From Teichococcus aerophilus (GTDB lineage Bacteria > Pseudomonadota > Alphaproteobacteria > Acetobacterales > Acetobacteraceae): DNA of 53,146 nucleotides. The position numbers and the translations under genes are program-made. Numbering within the stretch: the stretch's first letter is position 1; each line of letters starts with the position of its first letter. Positions 15,460-24,227 of the stretch are shown one piece after another. The notes below the pieces were generated by a model. The model did not search any database, was not told where the DNA came from, and saw only the letters and a program-made list of their open reading frames with translations. The stretch is from positions 25,197 through 78,342 of the forward strand of contig NZ_JACTVA010000024.1 of the NCBI RefSeq assembly GCF_014490485.1, given 5' to 3'.

Positions 15460-16185
15460 TCAGCGCGTGGCCGTCGGGCGCAGGACGATCTCGTTGACGT
15501 CGACATCCTCCGGCTGCTCGATCGCGTAGCGCACGGCGCGGGCGATGGCGGTGGGGGAAAGGGCGATGGCGCGGTAGCTCTTCATCGCTTCCACCGCGAC
15601 GGGATCGGTGATGGTCGATGCCAGCTCACTCTCCACCACGCCGGGATGGATGCAGGTGACGCGCAGCGCATCGTTCTCCTGCCGCAACCCGTCCGAGATG
15701 GCGCGCACCGCGAACTTCGTCGCGCAATAGACCGCCGCGGTCGGGGAGACGGCGAGCGCGCCGATCGAGGCGATGTTGATGATCTGGCCGGACCGGCGCG
15801 CCGTCATCTCCGGCAGCACGGCGGCGATGCCGTAGAGCACGCCCTTGATGTTCACGTCGATCATCCGGTCCCACTCTTCCACCTTCAGGGAGGCCATGAG
15901 CGAGAGCGGCATGATGCCGGCATTGTTGACCATGACGTCGACGCGCCCCCAGGCGGCGCGGGCGGCATCCGCCAGGGCCTGCACATCGGCACGGCTGGTG
16001 ACATCCACCGCATGGGTCAGCACGGTGCCGCCCGCCGCTGTCAGTTCGCGCGCAATGGCCTCCAGCCGGTCCGTCCGGCGTGCGCCGAGCATGACCCGCG
16101 CGCCCTGCGCGGCCAGTTCCCGCGCGATCGCCTCACCGATCCCACTGGAAGCGCCAGTGACCACCACGACTTTGTCGATTGCCAT
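15460..16185 (-). CDS. Short-chain dehydrogenase/reductase
   Basis: A 241-residue classical SDR, NAD(P)-dependent, acting on an unknown alcohol or ketone. Motifs: cofactor loop TGASSGIG at about residue 10, ARRTDR after beta-2 (favouring NADP), NNAG at about residue 88, catalytic Ser in NIASIGALA, and YCATKFA (YxxxK). It resembles the YdfG/serine dehydrogenase-like group. Start ATG 16185. Divergent from a LysR gene (16286) with a 100-bp gap, so it is probably controlled by that regulator, and followed by the Atu4866 gene. Confidence 0.9.
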   Translation of the reverse strand: MAIDKVVVVTGASSGIGEAIARELAAQGARVMLGARRTDRLEAIARELTAAGGTVLTHAVDVTSRADVQALADAARAAWGRVDVMVNNAGIMPLSLMASLKVEEWDRMIDVNIKGVLYGIAAVLPEMTARRSGQIINIASIGALAVSPTAAVYCATKFAVRAISDGLRQENDALRVTCIHPGVVESELASTITDPVAVEAMKSYRAIALSPTAIARAVRYAIEQPEDVDVNEIVLRPTATR

Positions 16186-16285
16186 CCTTGTTCTCCCTCT
16201 GGATTGGACGAGGGGGAGACTATCTGCGGCGTATTTGCGCTACTATCAGGTGATTCCGTGATGCACTGGTAAGCTGGACTCACCA

Positions 16286-17188
16286 ATGACCACAGACCTT
16301 CGCGCCCTCTCTGTCTTCATCGCCGTGGCGGAGGCGCGCAGCTTCCGCGCGGCGGCGGACCGGCTGGGGGTCACGCGCTCCGCCGTCAGCCAGGCGGTGG
16401 GCGGGATGGAGGCCGGGCTGGGCGTGGCGCTGTTCAACCGCACCACCCGCAGCGTCGGCCTGACGGAAGCGGGGCTGCAACTCTACCAAGCCACCGCCCC
16501 GGCGATGTCCGACATCGTCGCCGCGCTGCAGACGACGGCGGACCGGATGGAGCGGCCGCGCGGCCTGCTGCGGCTGGCGGTCTCCTCGATCGCCGAGGAA
16601 TTCCTGACCGGCCCGCTGCTGGCCGGCTTCCTGGCGGCGTTCCCGGAGATCCGGCTCGACGTCTCCGTCACCGATGCGGAATACGACATCGTGGCCGAGG
16701 GCTTCGATGCCGGGGTCCGGCTGGGCGAGGTTATTGAGCAGGACATGGTGGCGGTGCCGGTCTCGGCCGACCAGCGGCAGCTGGCGGTTTGCGCGCCGGC
16801 CTATCTGGAACGGGCCGCGGCGCCGCTGCACCCGCGCGACCTGGTGCATCACCGCTGCATCGGCTGGCGCCCGGCGCCGGGCGTCGCCCCCTATCGCTGG
16901 GAATTCGCCGAGGACGGGTGGGAATTCGACGTCGCCGTCCAGCCCGAGGTCACGACGAACGACATGGCGCTGATGATCCGCCTGGCCCGTGGCGGCGCCG
17001 GCATCACCTTCGGCATGGAAGAGAGCTTCCGGCCCTGGCTGGAACGCGGCGAGCTGGTGCCGTTGCTGGAGGCGTACAGCCCGCGCTTCCCAGGCTTCTA
17101 CCTGTATTTCTCCAGCCGCCGGCTGCTGCCGCCCAAGCTGCGGGCCCTGGTCGATTTCATCCGCAAGCGCCACGCGCCGCAGGGCTGA
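16286..17188 (+). CDS. LysR family transcriptional regulator
   Basis: A 300-residue regulator. The N-terminal winged helix-turn-helix reads LSVFIAVAEARSFRAAADRL and then VTRSAVSQAVGGMEAGLGVALFNR, followed by the LTEAG turn. The effector-binding domain begins near residue 90 (GLLRLAVSSIAEEFL). The C-terminal part contains FYLYFSSRRLLPPKLRALVDF, common in the PA0477/CrgA-like subgroup that controls adjacent SDRs. Divergent from the SDR gene. An imperfect inverted repeat in the gap (CAGGTGAT with ATGCACTG, about 16246-16267) is a possible binding site. Confidence 0.92.
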   Translation: MTTDLRALSVFIAVAEARSFRAAADRLGVTRSAVSQAVGGMEAGLGVALFNRTTRSVGLTEAGLQLYQATAPAMSDIVAALQTTADRMERPRGLLRLAVSSIAEEFLTGPLLAGFLAAFPEIRLDVSVTDAEYDIVAEGFDAGVRLGEVIEQDMVAVPVSADQRQLAVCAPAYLERAAAPLHPRDLVHHRCIGWRPAPGVAPYRWEFAEDGWEFDVAVQPEVTTNDMALMIRLARGGAGITFGMEESFRPWLERGELVPLLEAYSPRFPGFYLYFSSRRLLPPKLRALVDFIRKRHAPQG

Positions 17189-17406
17189 GGCGCGACGGCA
17201 GGAACAGCGAACGACAGTACTCTATGCCGCATCCGGCTGCGGCCATGACGGTGCCGGCGCATCGGCCAAGCACTGATGACAGGCGCCAGACCGCGCAGGC
17301 AGAACCCGCGCAGCCGGTACATTGCAGACATGCAACAAGAATCCAGGCCCTGGCAGCGGAAGCAGGACTATAAAGCAACGCGGCTGTCATTCGGTTGGGA
17401 AGCAAG

Positions 17407-18426
17407 ATGAAGCCATCGGTCGTTGCAACGGGTGCCTTCGCCGCGCGGGAGCAGTTCGACGCCTGGTGCGCCTGGTTCCAAGGGGTCTTCGCCGTCCAGC
17501 CCAACGGGCAGGAGGCGGCCGGCTTCCTGGCAAGCAGCACCACCTGGACACTGGATTCCGCCCTGCTCTGCCGCGTGGCGACACCGCCGATCAAGGTGAA
17601 GCGGGACAGCGGCATGATCCGGCGGGACCATCTGGACCACTGGAACATCGCCATCGGCTTGGGCGGTGCGGCCACCGGGCTGGAATCCGGCCCACGCAAC
17701 CACACCGTGCCCTCCGGCGTGCCCTTCATCATCTCCCTCGGCAACCCCCTCAGCAGTGAGCGGGCGGCCGACGAACGGCTGCAGCTGTATTTCTCGCGCG
17801 ACCAGTTCCCCAGCCTCAATGCGACGCTGGACATGGCCAGCGGCCATCCGCTGAACACGCCGCTCGGCCTGCTGCTGGCGGATTTCATGAAGCTGCTGGA
17901 GCGCAACCTGCCGGAGATCTCCGCCGAGGATCAGCCACGCCTTAGCGAGGCCTTGCGCGCGATGCTCGCCGCCTGCATCGCGCCGACGGGGGAGCGCCTG
18001 GCCGAAGCGCAGATGCTGACGCGGCTGACGCAGATGGAGCGTATCCGCGTGGCGGTGCGGCAGCGTATGGCGTCCTCACGCCTCGGCCCGGCGATGCTGT
18101 GCCGGGAGGTCGGCATCTCCCGCTCCCAGCTCTACCGCATCCTGGAGAGTGAGGGCGGCGTGGCGCGCTACATCCTGCAGTTCCGGCTGAACGAGGCCTT
18201 CGCCAGGCTCAGCGATACCGGCGTGTCCTGCACCATCGCCACGATCGCGGCGGCGCATGGCTTCGCCGACGCTTCCACCTTCAGCCGTTCCTTCCGCCGG
18301 GAATTCGGCGTGACGCCGACGGAGGTGCGCGCGGCGGTGCAGTCCGGCGTCATGGTCAAGCCCCGGGCCAAGCCGGTCTTCGCCGCGGATGCGCTGACCC
18401 TCCAGGCCTGCCTGCGGGGGCTATAG
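17407..18426 (+). CDS. AraC family transcriptional regulator
   Basis: A 339-residue protein. The N-terminal part resembles the AraC-binding-like domain 2 (a ligand or partner domain), and the C-terminal 100 residues hold two helix-turn-helix units (MLCREVGISRSQLYRILES, then IATIAAAHGFADASTFSRSF) with the family signature FRREFGVTPTEVR. Start ATG 17407 (MKPSVV) has a GGGAAG ribosome binding site; a TTG four codons earlier is less likely. Targets unknown. A small palindrome, TTGCA-GACA-TGCAA (17322-17335), lies 70 bp upstream and may be an operator. Confidence 0.88.
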   Translation: MKPSVVATGAFAAREQFDAWCAWFQGVFAVQPNGQEAAGFLASSTTWTLDSALLCRVATPPIKVKRDSGMIRRDHLDHWNIAIGLGGAATGLESGPRNHTVPSGVPFIISLGNPLSSERAADERLQLYFSRDQFPSLNATLDMASGHPLNTPLGLLLADFMKLLERNLPEISAEDQPRLSEALRAMLAACIAPTGERLAEAQMLTRLTQMERIRVAVRQRMASSRLGPAMLCREVGISRSQLYRILESEGGVARYILQFRLNEAFARLSDTGVSCTIATIAAAHGFADASTFSRSFRREFGVTPTEVRAAVQSGVMVKPRAKPVFAADALTLQACLRGL

Positions 18427-18596
18427 TCCCGGCGCGGTGCGGCACGCCGCATCGGTATGAACGGCGAAGATCGCGCTCCATACTGGCGTTTCCACAAGCC
18501 GCGCCCTAGCTACACAACGGCGTCAGACTTGGGCGCGCCTATAACCTTCGGCGCGGTGAGGGGTTCGACTCTCTGTTCGTATCAGGAGACGTCCCA

Positions 18597-19520
18597 ATGT
18601 TCATGCGCGTAGACAAGCTGCAGGCTGAACTGCCCGCGCCGAAGCGGAAGGACCCCAACGCCGCCGCCGCGTTGCAGGAACTGCTCGGCGGCAAGTACGG
18701 CGAGATGTCCACGCTCGGGAACTACATGTTCCAGAGCTTCAACTTCCTTAGCAAGGACAAGCTGAAGCCGTTCTACAGCCTGGTCGCCGCCATCACCGCG
18801 GAGGAGTTGGGCCATGTCGAGCTGGTGAGCAACGGCGTCGCCATGCTGGCCAACGGCCCCGACAACGATGGGGACATGGAAGCCGGCGGCGACATCTCCC
18901 AGGCACCGTTCGAGGCGATGAAGGACATCCGCTCCTTCGCCAGCTTCGCCTCCAATGGCGGTGGCGCGATGCCGGTGAACAGCAACTCCATGTCCTGGAA
19001 CGCGGACATGGTGACCAGCACGGGCAACGTCGTCGTCGACCTGCTGCATAATTTCCACCTGGAATGCGGTGCCCGCCTGCACAAGCTGCGGGTATACGAG
19101 ACGCTGACCGACCCGACCGGGCGCGAGGTCTGCGGCTATCTGCTGGTGCGCGGCTCGGTCCACGCGCATGCCTACGCGCTGGCGCTGAAGCAGATCACCG
19201 GCGTGGAGCTGGAGAAGTTCCTGCCGACGCCGAACATTCCGCTCGACAAGATCCCCGAGTGCCAAAAGTACCTGCAGGAAGGCTCGCACCGCCGGCTCTA
19301 TACCTTCAGCCCGGCCGACTACAAGTCGATGGCCGGCATCTGGGGCAATGGCGAGCAGGCGCTGCCGGGTGACCCGCCGGGCGAGTTGCAGCTGGTCGAC
19401 GGCATGCCGGAAGGCGGCAAGATCCACCAGCTGAGCGGCGTCCCCTCCGCCTTCACGCCGGACTACGCGCCGGAAGAGATGTTCGAGATCGCGACCAAGC
19501 TCTACAAGGCGTCGCGCTAA
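18597..19520 (+). CDS. Manganese catalase
   Basis: A 307-residue non-heme catalase that disproportionates H2O2 at a dimanganese centre in a four-helix bundle. All five metal ligands fall at the positions known from the Thermus enzyme: Glu36, Glu70 and His73 (EELGHVE), Glu156 (FHLECGARLHK) and His189 (VHAHAYALAL). A GGAG ribosome binding site precedes ATG 18597. It is transcribed alone with a strong terminator after it. The 170-bp upstream region shows no clear OxyR-type motif by eye. The CYP152 P450, which consumes H2O2, is 4 kb away, though nothing in the sequence links their control. Confidence 0.96.
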   Translation: MFMRVDKLQAELPAPKRKDPNAAAALQELLGGKYGEMSTLGNYMFQSFNFLSKDKLKPFYSLVAAITAEELGHVELVSNGVAMLANGPDNDGDMEAGGDISQAPFEAMKDIRSFASFASNGGGAMPVNSNSMSWNADMVTSTGNVVVDLLHNFHLECGARLHKLRVYETLTDPTGREVCGYLLVRGSVHAHAYALALKQITGVELEKFLPTPNIPLDKIPECQKYLQEGSHRRLYTFSPADYKSMAGIWGNGEQALPGDPPGELQLVDGMPEGGKIHQLSGVPSAFTPDYAPEEMFEIATKLYKASR

Positions 19521-19526
19521 AAGCTT

Positions 19527-19565
19527 CCTGGCCCCTGGCGGTTCCGCCGGGGGCCAGGCTTTCCC
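19527..19565. terminator. Terminator between convergent catalase and hydrolase genes
   Basis: Arms CCTGGCCCCTGGC (19527-19539) and GCCGGGGGCCAGG (19546-19558) form a 13-bp stem (one T-G pair), followed by CTTT on the plus strand. It starts 6 bp after the catalase stop and ends a few bases before the stop of the convergent hydrolase. Confidence 0.8.
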
Positions 19566-19567
19566 GT

Positions 19568-20191
19568 TCACCCGATGGGCTCGTCGATCATCCAGCGGCT
19601 GAGGATTTCCTCCACGCACAGCACCTCGACCTGCTGGTTGTAACGGCGCCCGAACAGCGACAGCACCGCGTCATGCGTCGCATCGGTCGAGGAACAGACG
19701 GCATCCTTGGCCAGGATCACCCGGTAGCCCCGGTCCACCCCGCCCAGCACGGCGGCCAGCACGCAGACATCGGTTTCCGCCCCGCTGATGATCAGGTCCT
19801 CGACCCCGCGTGCCACCAGAATACGCTCCAGCTGCGGCTGGGACCACGGATTGTACACCCATTTGTCGATGACCTCCGCCGGCGGCACGAAGCTGCGCAG
19901 CGGGTCCACCAGTTCGATGGCATGATCTGGCAGGGCTTCCAGCGTCATGTCGGCCCAGCGTTCGTAGTAGGGTTTCCAGCGCCCGCGCCCCTGGCCCGGC
20001 CGTTCCGCCGGGATGAAGCGGGTGAAGATGGTGCGGTCCGGCCGCGCCGCCGCCAGCCTCGTCACCGTCGGCAGGACGCGTTCCATCCAGGGCGTCGCCC
20101 AGGACGAACCAGGCAGGAACAGGTTCTGCATATCCACGCACAGGTGCATGCATTTCTGTAGTGGATTGCCAAGGGATGTTGTGTTTTGCAG
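19568..20191 (-). CDS. Isochorismatase-fold cysteine hydrolase
   Basis: A protein of about 207 residues with an isochorismatase-like alpha/beta fold, probably hydrolysing an amide or related bond. Catalytic triad candidates: Asp in HLCVDMQNLF, Lys in VIDKWVYNPW and Cys in GAETDVCVLAA. The first in-frame ATG is 20149, but no ribosome binding site precedes it. A very strong GAGGAGGAAG lies just upstream of an in-frame CTG at 20191, so translation may start there; I give that boundary as the best guess. This Cys-containing form differs from the siderophore isochorismatase at 45761, so it is not a duplicate of that pathway step. Divergent from a Crp/Fnr gene. Confidence 0.82.
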   Translation of the reverse strand: MQNTTSLGNPLQKCMHLCVDMQNLFLPGSSWATPWMERVLPTVTRLAAARPDRTIFTRFIPAERPGQGRGRWKPYYERWADMTLEALPDHAIELVDPLRSFVPPAEVIDKWVYNPWSQPQLERILVARGVEDLIISGAETDVCVLAAVLGGVDRGYRVILAKDAVCSSTDATHDAVLSLFGRRYNQQVEVLCVEEILSRWMIDEPIG

Positions 20192-20449
20192 GGTACTTCC
20201 TCCTCTGGGGGAATGAACCGCCGCATCCGGCCCCGGTTTCCGTGCGTGCCCCCCGCCAGGCCCCGGCGGCCCGGACAACGAGCCAGGCAAGCCACGGGCC
20301 ACACCGCCCGTAAAAATAGTTCAGACCAAGGTACGATACCGTACAAACAGCCACGTCCGGTTGGTGTAGCGGGGGAACATGACCCGCCTGACCTTGCGCC
20401 AGCCATCGGGGCCGCATCCACGCCCTCAAGCTCGCAGCAGGAGTTGACC

Positions 20450-21196
20450 GTGCCCGACACTTCCATCGCTTCGCTGAAGCCCCGCAACCACCTTCTGGCC
20501 GCGCTGCCCCCCGCCAGCCTGGAACGGCTGAAGCCGTTGCTGACCTCGGTGGAGATGCCGCTGCGCCAGGTCCTGCACTCGCCGGACGAGCCGATCGAGC
20601 GCGTCTACTTTCCGGAGACCGGCTGGGTGTCCATGCTGGCGGTACTGGAGGATGGCGATTGCGCCGAGGTCGGGCTGACCGGGCGCGAGGGCATGGTCGG
20701 CCTGCCAGTCGTGCTGGGCGCGGACCGGGAGGATGTGGAGGCCATCGTGCAATGCGCCGGCACGGCGCTCAGCGCCGAGGCCAATGCCTTCCGGGCGGAG
20801 CTGGCGGCCAACCCGCCGCTGATGTCCCTGCTGCTGCGCTACGCGCTGGTGCATCTCGGCCAGATCGCCCGCACCGCCGCCTGCAACGGCCACCATGTCA
20901 CCGAACAGCGGCTGGCCCGCTGGCTGCTGATGTCCCACGACCGCGCCGAGTCGGATGAGTTCCCGATGACGCATGAATTCCTCTCGCTGATGCTGGGCGT
21001 GCGCCGCGCCGGCGTCAGCGTCGCGGCCAGCGTGCTGCAGAAGGCCGGGCTGATCAGCTATGAGCGCGGCCGCATCGCCATCACCGACCGCCCGGGGTTA
21101 GAGGCGGCCTCCTGCGAATGCTACGGCATCGCCCGCCGCGCCTCCGACCGTCTGTTCCACCCGCATCTGAGCAAGCGGGACAGGTACCGGGATTGA
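20450..21196 (+). CDS. Crp/Fnr family transcriptional regulator
   Basis: A 248-residue regulator with an N-terminal cyclic-nucleotide-binding-like beta roll (ERVYFPETGWVSMLAVLEDG, then EVGLTGREGMVGLPVVLG), a dimer helix and a C-terminal helix-turn-helix (FLSLMLGVRRAGVSVAASVL, then KAGLISYERGRIAI). The subgroup lacks the FNR iron-sulfur cysteines. I chose the GTG at 20450 (VPDTSIASL) because a GCAGGAG ribosome binding site precedes it; the frame opens earlier but without similarity. Ligand unknown. The 258-bp gap to the divergent hydrolase gene must hold promoters for both and is less GC-rich in places, with no other gene. Confidence 0.9.
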   Translation: MPDTSIASLKPRNHLLAALPPASLERLKPLLTSVEMPLRQVLHSPDEPIERVYFPETGWVSMLAVLEDGDCAEVGLTGREGMVGLPVVLGADREDVEAIVQCAGTALSAEANAFRAELAANPPLMSLLLRYALVHLGQIARTAACNGHHVTEQRLARWLLMSHDRAESDEFPMTHEFLSLMLGVRRAGVSVAASVLQKAGLISYERGRIAITDRPGLEAASCECYGIARRASDRLFHPHLSKRDRYRD

Positions 21197-21299
21197 GACC
21201 GAACCGGCTGGCCCCGCCGCCGTCCCGGCATGCCGCCGACCGGTGTGCCCCCAACCGGCAGCCGGCCCGGGCGCCCGGCCGAGACAGTGCGTAGCGAGG

Positions 21300-21515
21300 A
21301 TGAAGCGTATGCAGGCAGAGCTCAGCGATGCTGAACTGGATGAACTCTGGCAGCGCCACCTGGAAGGGCACCCCCTTCCCGCCGATGTGACCGCGCATGC
21401 GACCATCCGCGGGCCGCAGCTGATCATCAGCCTTCCCCCCGCCCGCACCTTCTGGACCCGGCAGGAGCAGCCCAGGCAGAGCCGTGCCTGGCATAAGGTG
21501 CTCGTCCTGGGCTGA
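21300..21515 (+). CDS. Small hypothetical protein
   Basis: A 71-residue protein starting at ATG 21300 after a GCGAGG purine run. The N-terminus is acidic and helical (MQAELSDAELDELWQRHLEG), the rest mixed, with a basic C-terminal part. No family recognised. Protein-like composition and a plausible ribosome binding site are the only support. Located between the Crp/Fnr gene and a small gene at 21611. Confidence 0.45.
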   Translation: MKRMQAELSDAELDELWQRHLEGHPLPADVTAHATIRGPQLIISLPPARTFWTRQEQPRQSRAWHKVLVLG

Positions 21516-21610
21516 AGCGGCGCGGCCACGCTTCGCCATATTCTCCGCGCATACAGGCAACTCTGCCGGTCCCGCCGCGCTTTCGCTCGCAGCAGAACGC
21601 GGGGCACGCC

Positions 21611-21805
21611 ATGGATGCGGTGGGACGTGACGGCGTGCCGGTCGAGATTCCGGACATGCACTCGCCCTTTCAGGGCCGCGACGGCCGCATGGTCGCCGTC
21701 CCCCTCGGCTACCTGCCGGCGGAGGGGCCGGACGGGCGCATCGTGCCCATCCCGCCCGGGCAGATGAGCCTGCCCGACGGGCGCGGCCGGATGCGCCTGC
21801 TGTGA
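21611..21805 (+). CDS. Small hypothetical protein with repeated GRDGRxVxxPxG motif
   Basis: A 64-residue protein starting at ATG 21611. It contains two or three imperfect internal repeats of the kind GRDGRMVAVPLG / GPDGRIVPIPPG / LPDGRGRM, giving a short Gly/Pro-rich repeat protein. No recognised family. The ribosome binding site is weak. The following 21806-22013 stretch is non-coding as far as I can see. Confidence 0.4.
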   Translation: MDAVGRDGVPVEIPDMHSPFQGRDGRMVAVPLGYLPAEGPDGRIVPIPPGQMSLPDGRGRMRLL

Positions 21806-22013
21806 CGCCCGCCGCGTGCTGGCCGGCCTGGAAGGCCCTGACGCAGGGCGATGCGGCCGTGATCTCCCCTCCCGGCGCGAAGATTACGGCGGAGGAAGGC
21901 GGAAGCATCGGCAGTACCCGACATAGTGCCGGCCGCCCCTGCCCGCCCGCCACGATGACTGGCCCGGTTCTTATCGCTACGCCGGGGCGCCCAGTCGGTG
22001 TCAGGCTCCGCTG

Positions 22014-23543
22014 ATGGACCCCGCAGCCTTCGCGCCCGCCTTCGCCGAGCTTGCCCAGCGGCTGCAGCAGCAGGAGCTGCTGGCCGATTTCGGCCTGTTC
22101 GCCCTGCGCGGCCTGACCTTGCAGCCGGTGCTGGATGAGGCCTGCCGGGTGGCTTCCAGGGGCCTGGCCAGCCAGTTCGCCAAGGTCCTGCGCTACCAGC
22201 CGGCCGAGGGCGACTTCCTGGTCGTGGCCGGCGTGGGCTGGCGCCCCGGCGTGGTCGGCCATGCCCGGCTGGGCGCGGACCTGGCCAGCCCCGCCGGCTA
22301 CGCCTTCCGTACCGGCAAGCCGCTCATCTCCAACCACCTCGATGCGGATGACCGCTTCCGCACGCCGGACATCCTGATGGAGCACAACATCCAGCGGGCC
22401 ATCAACGTGCTGATCGGCGGCGGCGACACCCCCGCCTTCGGCGTGCTGGAGGTGGATAGCGGCGAGCGCAGCGACTTCGAGAGCCGCGACACCGCCTTCC
22501 TGCAAGGCCTGGCCAACATCGTCGCCGCCGCGGTGGAGCGGACTGAGCGCCAGGAAGCCCTCCAGCGCAGCGAGGCCATGACCCGCCAGCTGTTCGAGAG
22601 CAGCCCCGATTGCGTGAAGGTGATGGACCCGGACGGGTACCTGCAGCGCATGAACGTCAACGGCCTCGGACTGCTGGAGATCGACGATTTCAGCACCCTG
22701 GCCGGCCAGCCCTGGGAAACGCTGTGGCCGGCGGCGGAGCGGGAGCAGATCCGCGCCATGATCGAGGCCGCCCGCGCCGGCCGCAGCGGGCGGTTCGAGG
22801 CCTTCTGCCCCACCGCCAAGGGCACGCCGAAATGGTGGGACGTGACCGTGGGCCCGGTGATGAGCGAAAGCGGGCGGATCGAAAGCCTCGTCTCCGTCTC
22901 CCGCGACATCACCCAGCGGCGGCACGACATGGCGGTGAAGGACCAGCTGCTGGAGCAGAAGGACCTGCTGATGCAGGAGGTCCATCACCGCGTCCGCAAC
23001 AGCCTGCAGTTGGTGCGCACCCTGCTGCAGCTGCAGGTGCTGACCATCACCGACCCCGCGGCGCGCGAGGCGCTGGAGGAAGCGGGGCAGCGGGTCATGA
23101 CCGTCGCGGCCGTGCACAAGCAGCTCTATGTCGGCCAATCGGTGAAGGAGGTGGAGCTGCAGCCCTACCTGGAAGGGCTGCTGGCGGATCTTAGCGTCTC
23201 GCTCACCGATCAGGTCAACGGCCGCCGCATCACCTGGACGGCCGACGCGATGCAGCTGCCGCCGGATTGCCTGACCTCACTCGGCCTGATTGTGGCCGAG
23301 CTGGTGACGAACGCGCTGAAATACGGCGTCGGCCAGGTCAAGGTGACGGTGCAGATGGCCGATGCCGCCGTGCGCATCTCGGTCGAGGACGAAGGCCCGG
23401 GCTTTCCCGACGGGTTCGACCCGGGGCGTAGCCACGGGCTGGGCATGCGGCTGGTCACTTCCATGGCCAATGGGGCGGACGGCGTGCATGTGGACCGCAG
23501 CGGCGGCACCAGCCGCATTGTCGTCGACTTGCCATTGCCGTGA
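22014..23543 (+). CDS. Sensor histidine kinase, GAF-PAS-HisKA_2-HATPase
   Basis: A 509-residue cytoplasmic sensor kinase without membrane segments. Order: GAF domain (about 25-180; AKVLRYQPAEGDFLVVAGVG and the later INVLIGGGDTPAFGVLEVD), PAS domain (about 185-305; FESSPDCVKVMDPDGYLQRM), HisKA_2 phosphoacceptor region (about 315-390) with the box LLMQEVHHRVRNSLQLV, where the first His of HHR is the phosphorylation site, and an HATPase (IVAELVTNALKYG, then VEDEGPGFPDG and GLGMRLV). HisKA_2 kinases in alphaproteobacteria often signal to stand-alone receiver proteins. A 119-residue receiver follows 61 bp downstream, so they form a pair. GAF and PAS ligands are unknown. Confidence 0.93.
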   Translation: MDPAAFAPAFAELAQRLQQQELLADFGLFALRGLTLQPVLDEACRVASRGLASQFAKVLRYQPAEGDFLVVAGVGWRPGVVGHARLGADLASPAGYAFRTGKPLISNHLDADDRFRTPDILMEHNIQRAINVLIGGGDTPAFGVLEVDSGERSDFESRDTAFLQGLANIVAAAVERTERQEALQRSEAMTRQLFESSPDCVKVMDPDGYLQRMNVNGLGLLEIDDFSTLAGQPWETLWPAAEREQIRAMIEAARAGRSGRFEAFCPTAKGTPKWWDVTVGPVMSESGRIESLVSVSRDITQRRHDMAVKDQLLEQKDLLMQEVHHRVRNSLQLVRTLLQLQVLTITDPAAREALEEAGQRVMTVAAVHKQLYVGQSVKEVELQPYLEGLLADLSVSLTDQVNGRRITWTADAMQLPPDCLTSLGLIVAELVTNALKYGVGQVKVTVQMADAAVRISVEDEGPGFPDGFDPGRSHGLGMRLVTSMANGADGVHVDRSGGTSRIVVDLPLP

Positions 23544-23604
23544 CATGACGCCGCCAAACGCCGCGCCCCGGCGTTGTAGCAGGGAATCCTTCGACGAGAG
23601 TGCC

Positions 23605-23964
23605 ATGCCTTCCCCTTCTGCGCCCTGCCTGCTTTTGGTGGACGATGACCCGCTGGTCCGGATGGTGCTGACAATGGGCCTGCAGGACAAAGGCTACGAC
23701 GTCACCGAAGCCGCCACCGGCGAAGCTGCGATGGTCCTGCTGGAACGCGGCCTGCAACCCATGGCCGTGGTGTCCGATATCGACCTGGGCCAGGGCTGCA
23801 ACGGCATCGAACTGGCCGAGCGCCTGGCCGATACCCACCCGGGCCTGCGGGTGGTGCTGATCTCCGGCCGCCTGCGGCCTGAACTGAAAGCCGACAGGAA
23901 CCACCGGGCCTTCCTGCCCAAGCCCTTCATGATCGAGGCGCTGGTGCGGCTGCTGCAGCACTGA
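23605..23964 (+). CDS. Single-domain response regulator (CheY-like)
   Basis: A 119-residue receiver domain without an output domain. The acidic cluster VDDDP, phosphoacceptor Asp in VVSDIDLGQG, Ser in LISGRL and Lys in FLPKPF are all present. It follows the histidine kinase at 22014-23543 in the same direction and is presumably phosphorylated by it; without an output domain it must act through another protein. Start ATG 23605 (MPSPSAPCLLLVDDD). The first copy of the intergenic inverted-terminator element begins 14 bp after its stop and probably ends its transcript. Confidence 0.93.
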   Translation: MPSPSAPCLLLVDDDPLVRMVLTMGLQDKGYDVTEAATGEAAMVLLERGLQPMAVVSDIDLGQGCNGIELAERLADTHPGLRVVLISGRLRPELKADRNHRAFLPKPFMIEALVRLLQH

Positions 23965-23977
23965 TGGTGTTTGGCGT

Positions 23978-24222
23978 GGGAAGGCCGGGGACGGCATTCC
24001 CGGACCCCATCTTGTTTCTTCGAGTTTCGGCGGGGCTGTTCAAGCCGTGTGCTTGAAGGACAGCTGCGTGGGCCGGAAAATCCAGGATTCCCGGCGACGG
24101 AGGGTTCAGCCCTTGGCCCGTGACTAGGTCATCAGGCAGCGCCAGATCTCAACCTGAAGCCCGCCGCCAAACTCCCAGAAAGAAAAGAAGGGGCCTGGGG
24201 AATTCCTTCCCCAGCCTTCCCG
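23978..24222. repeat. Inverted-terminator intergenic element, copy A
   Basis: About 245 bp between two convergent genes, starting 14 bp after the response-regulator stop and ending 5 bp before the stop of the leftward TctC gene. The left arm has GGCCGGGG...CCCGGACCCC followed by T-rich ATCTTGTTTCTTCGAGTTT. The right arm is its near reverse complement: AAACTC, then AGAAAGAAAAGAAGGGGCC, then GGGGAATTCCTTCCCC and AGCCTTCCC. The core contains a GGGTTCAGCCCTTGGCCCG stretch. Compare copies B-G at 30992, 32908, 37961, 39441 (half), 50781 and 52406. Confidence 0.85.
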
Positions 24223-24227
24223 CCCCC

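Noticed and set aside
19568-20191. A second isochorismatase of the siderophore pathway
   Set aside because: It has the nucleophilic Cys that EntB-type isochorismatases lack and lies 26 kb from the operon, so it is annotated as a general cysteine hydrolase.
21081-23138. A 685-codon leftward frame opposite the histidine kinase
   Set aside because: No protein-like composition or motif; the plus-strand kinase explains the region completely.
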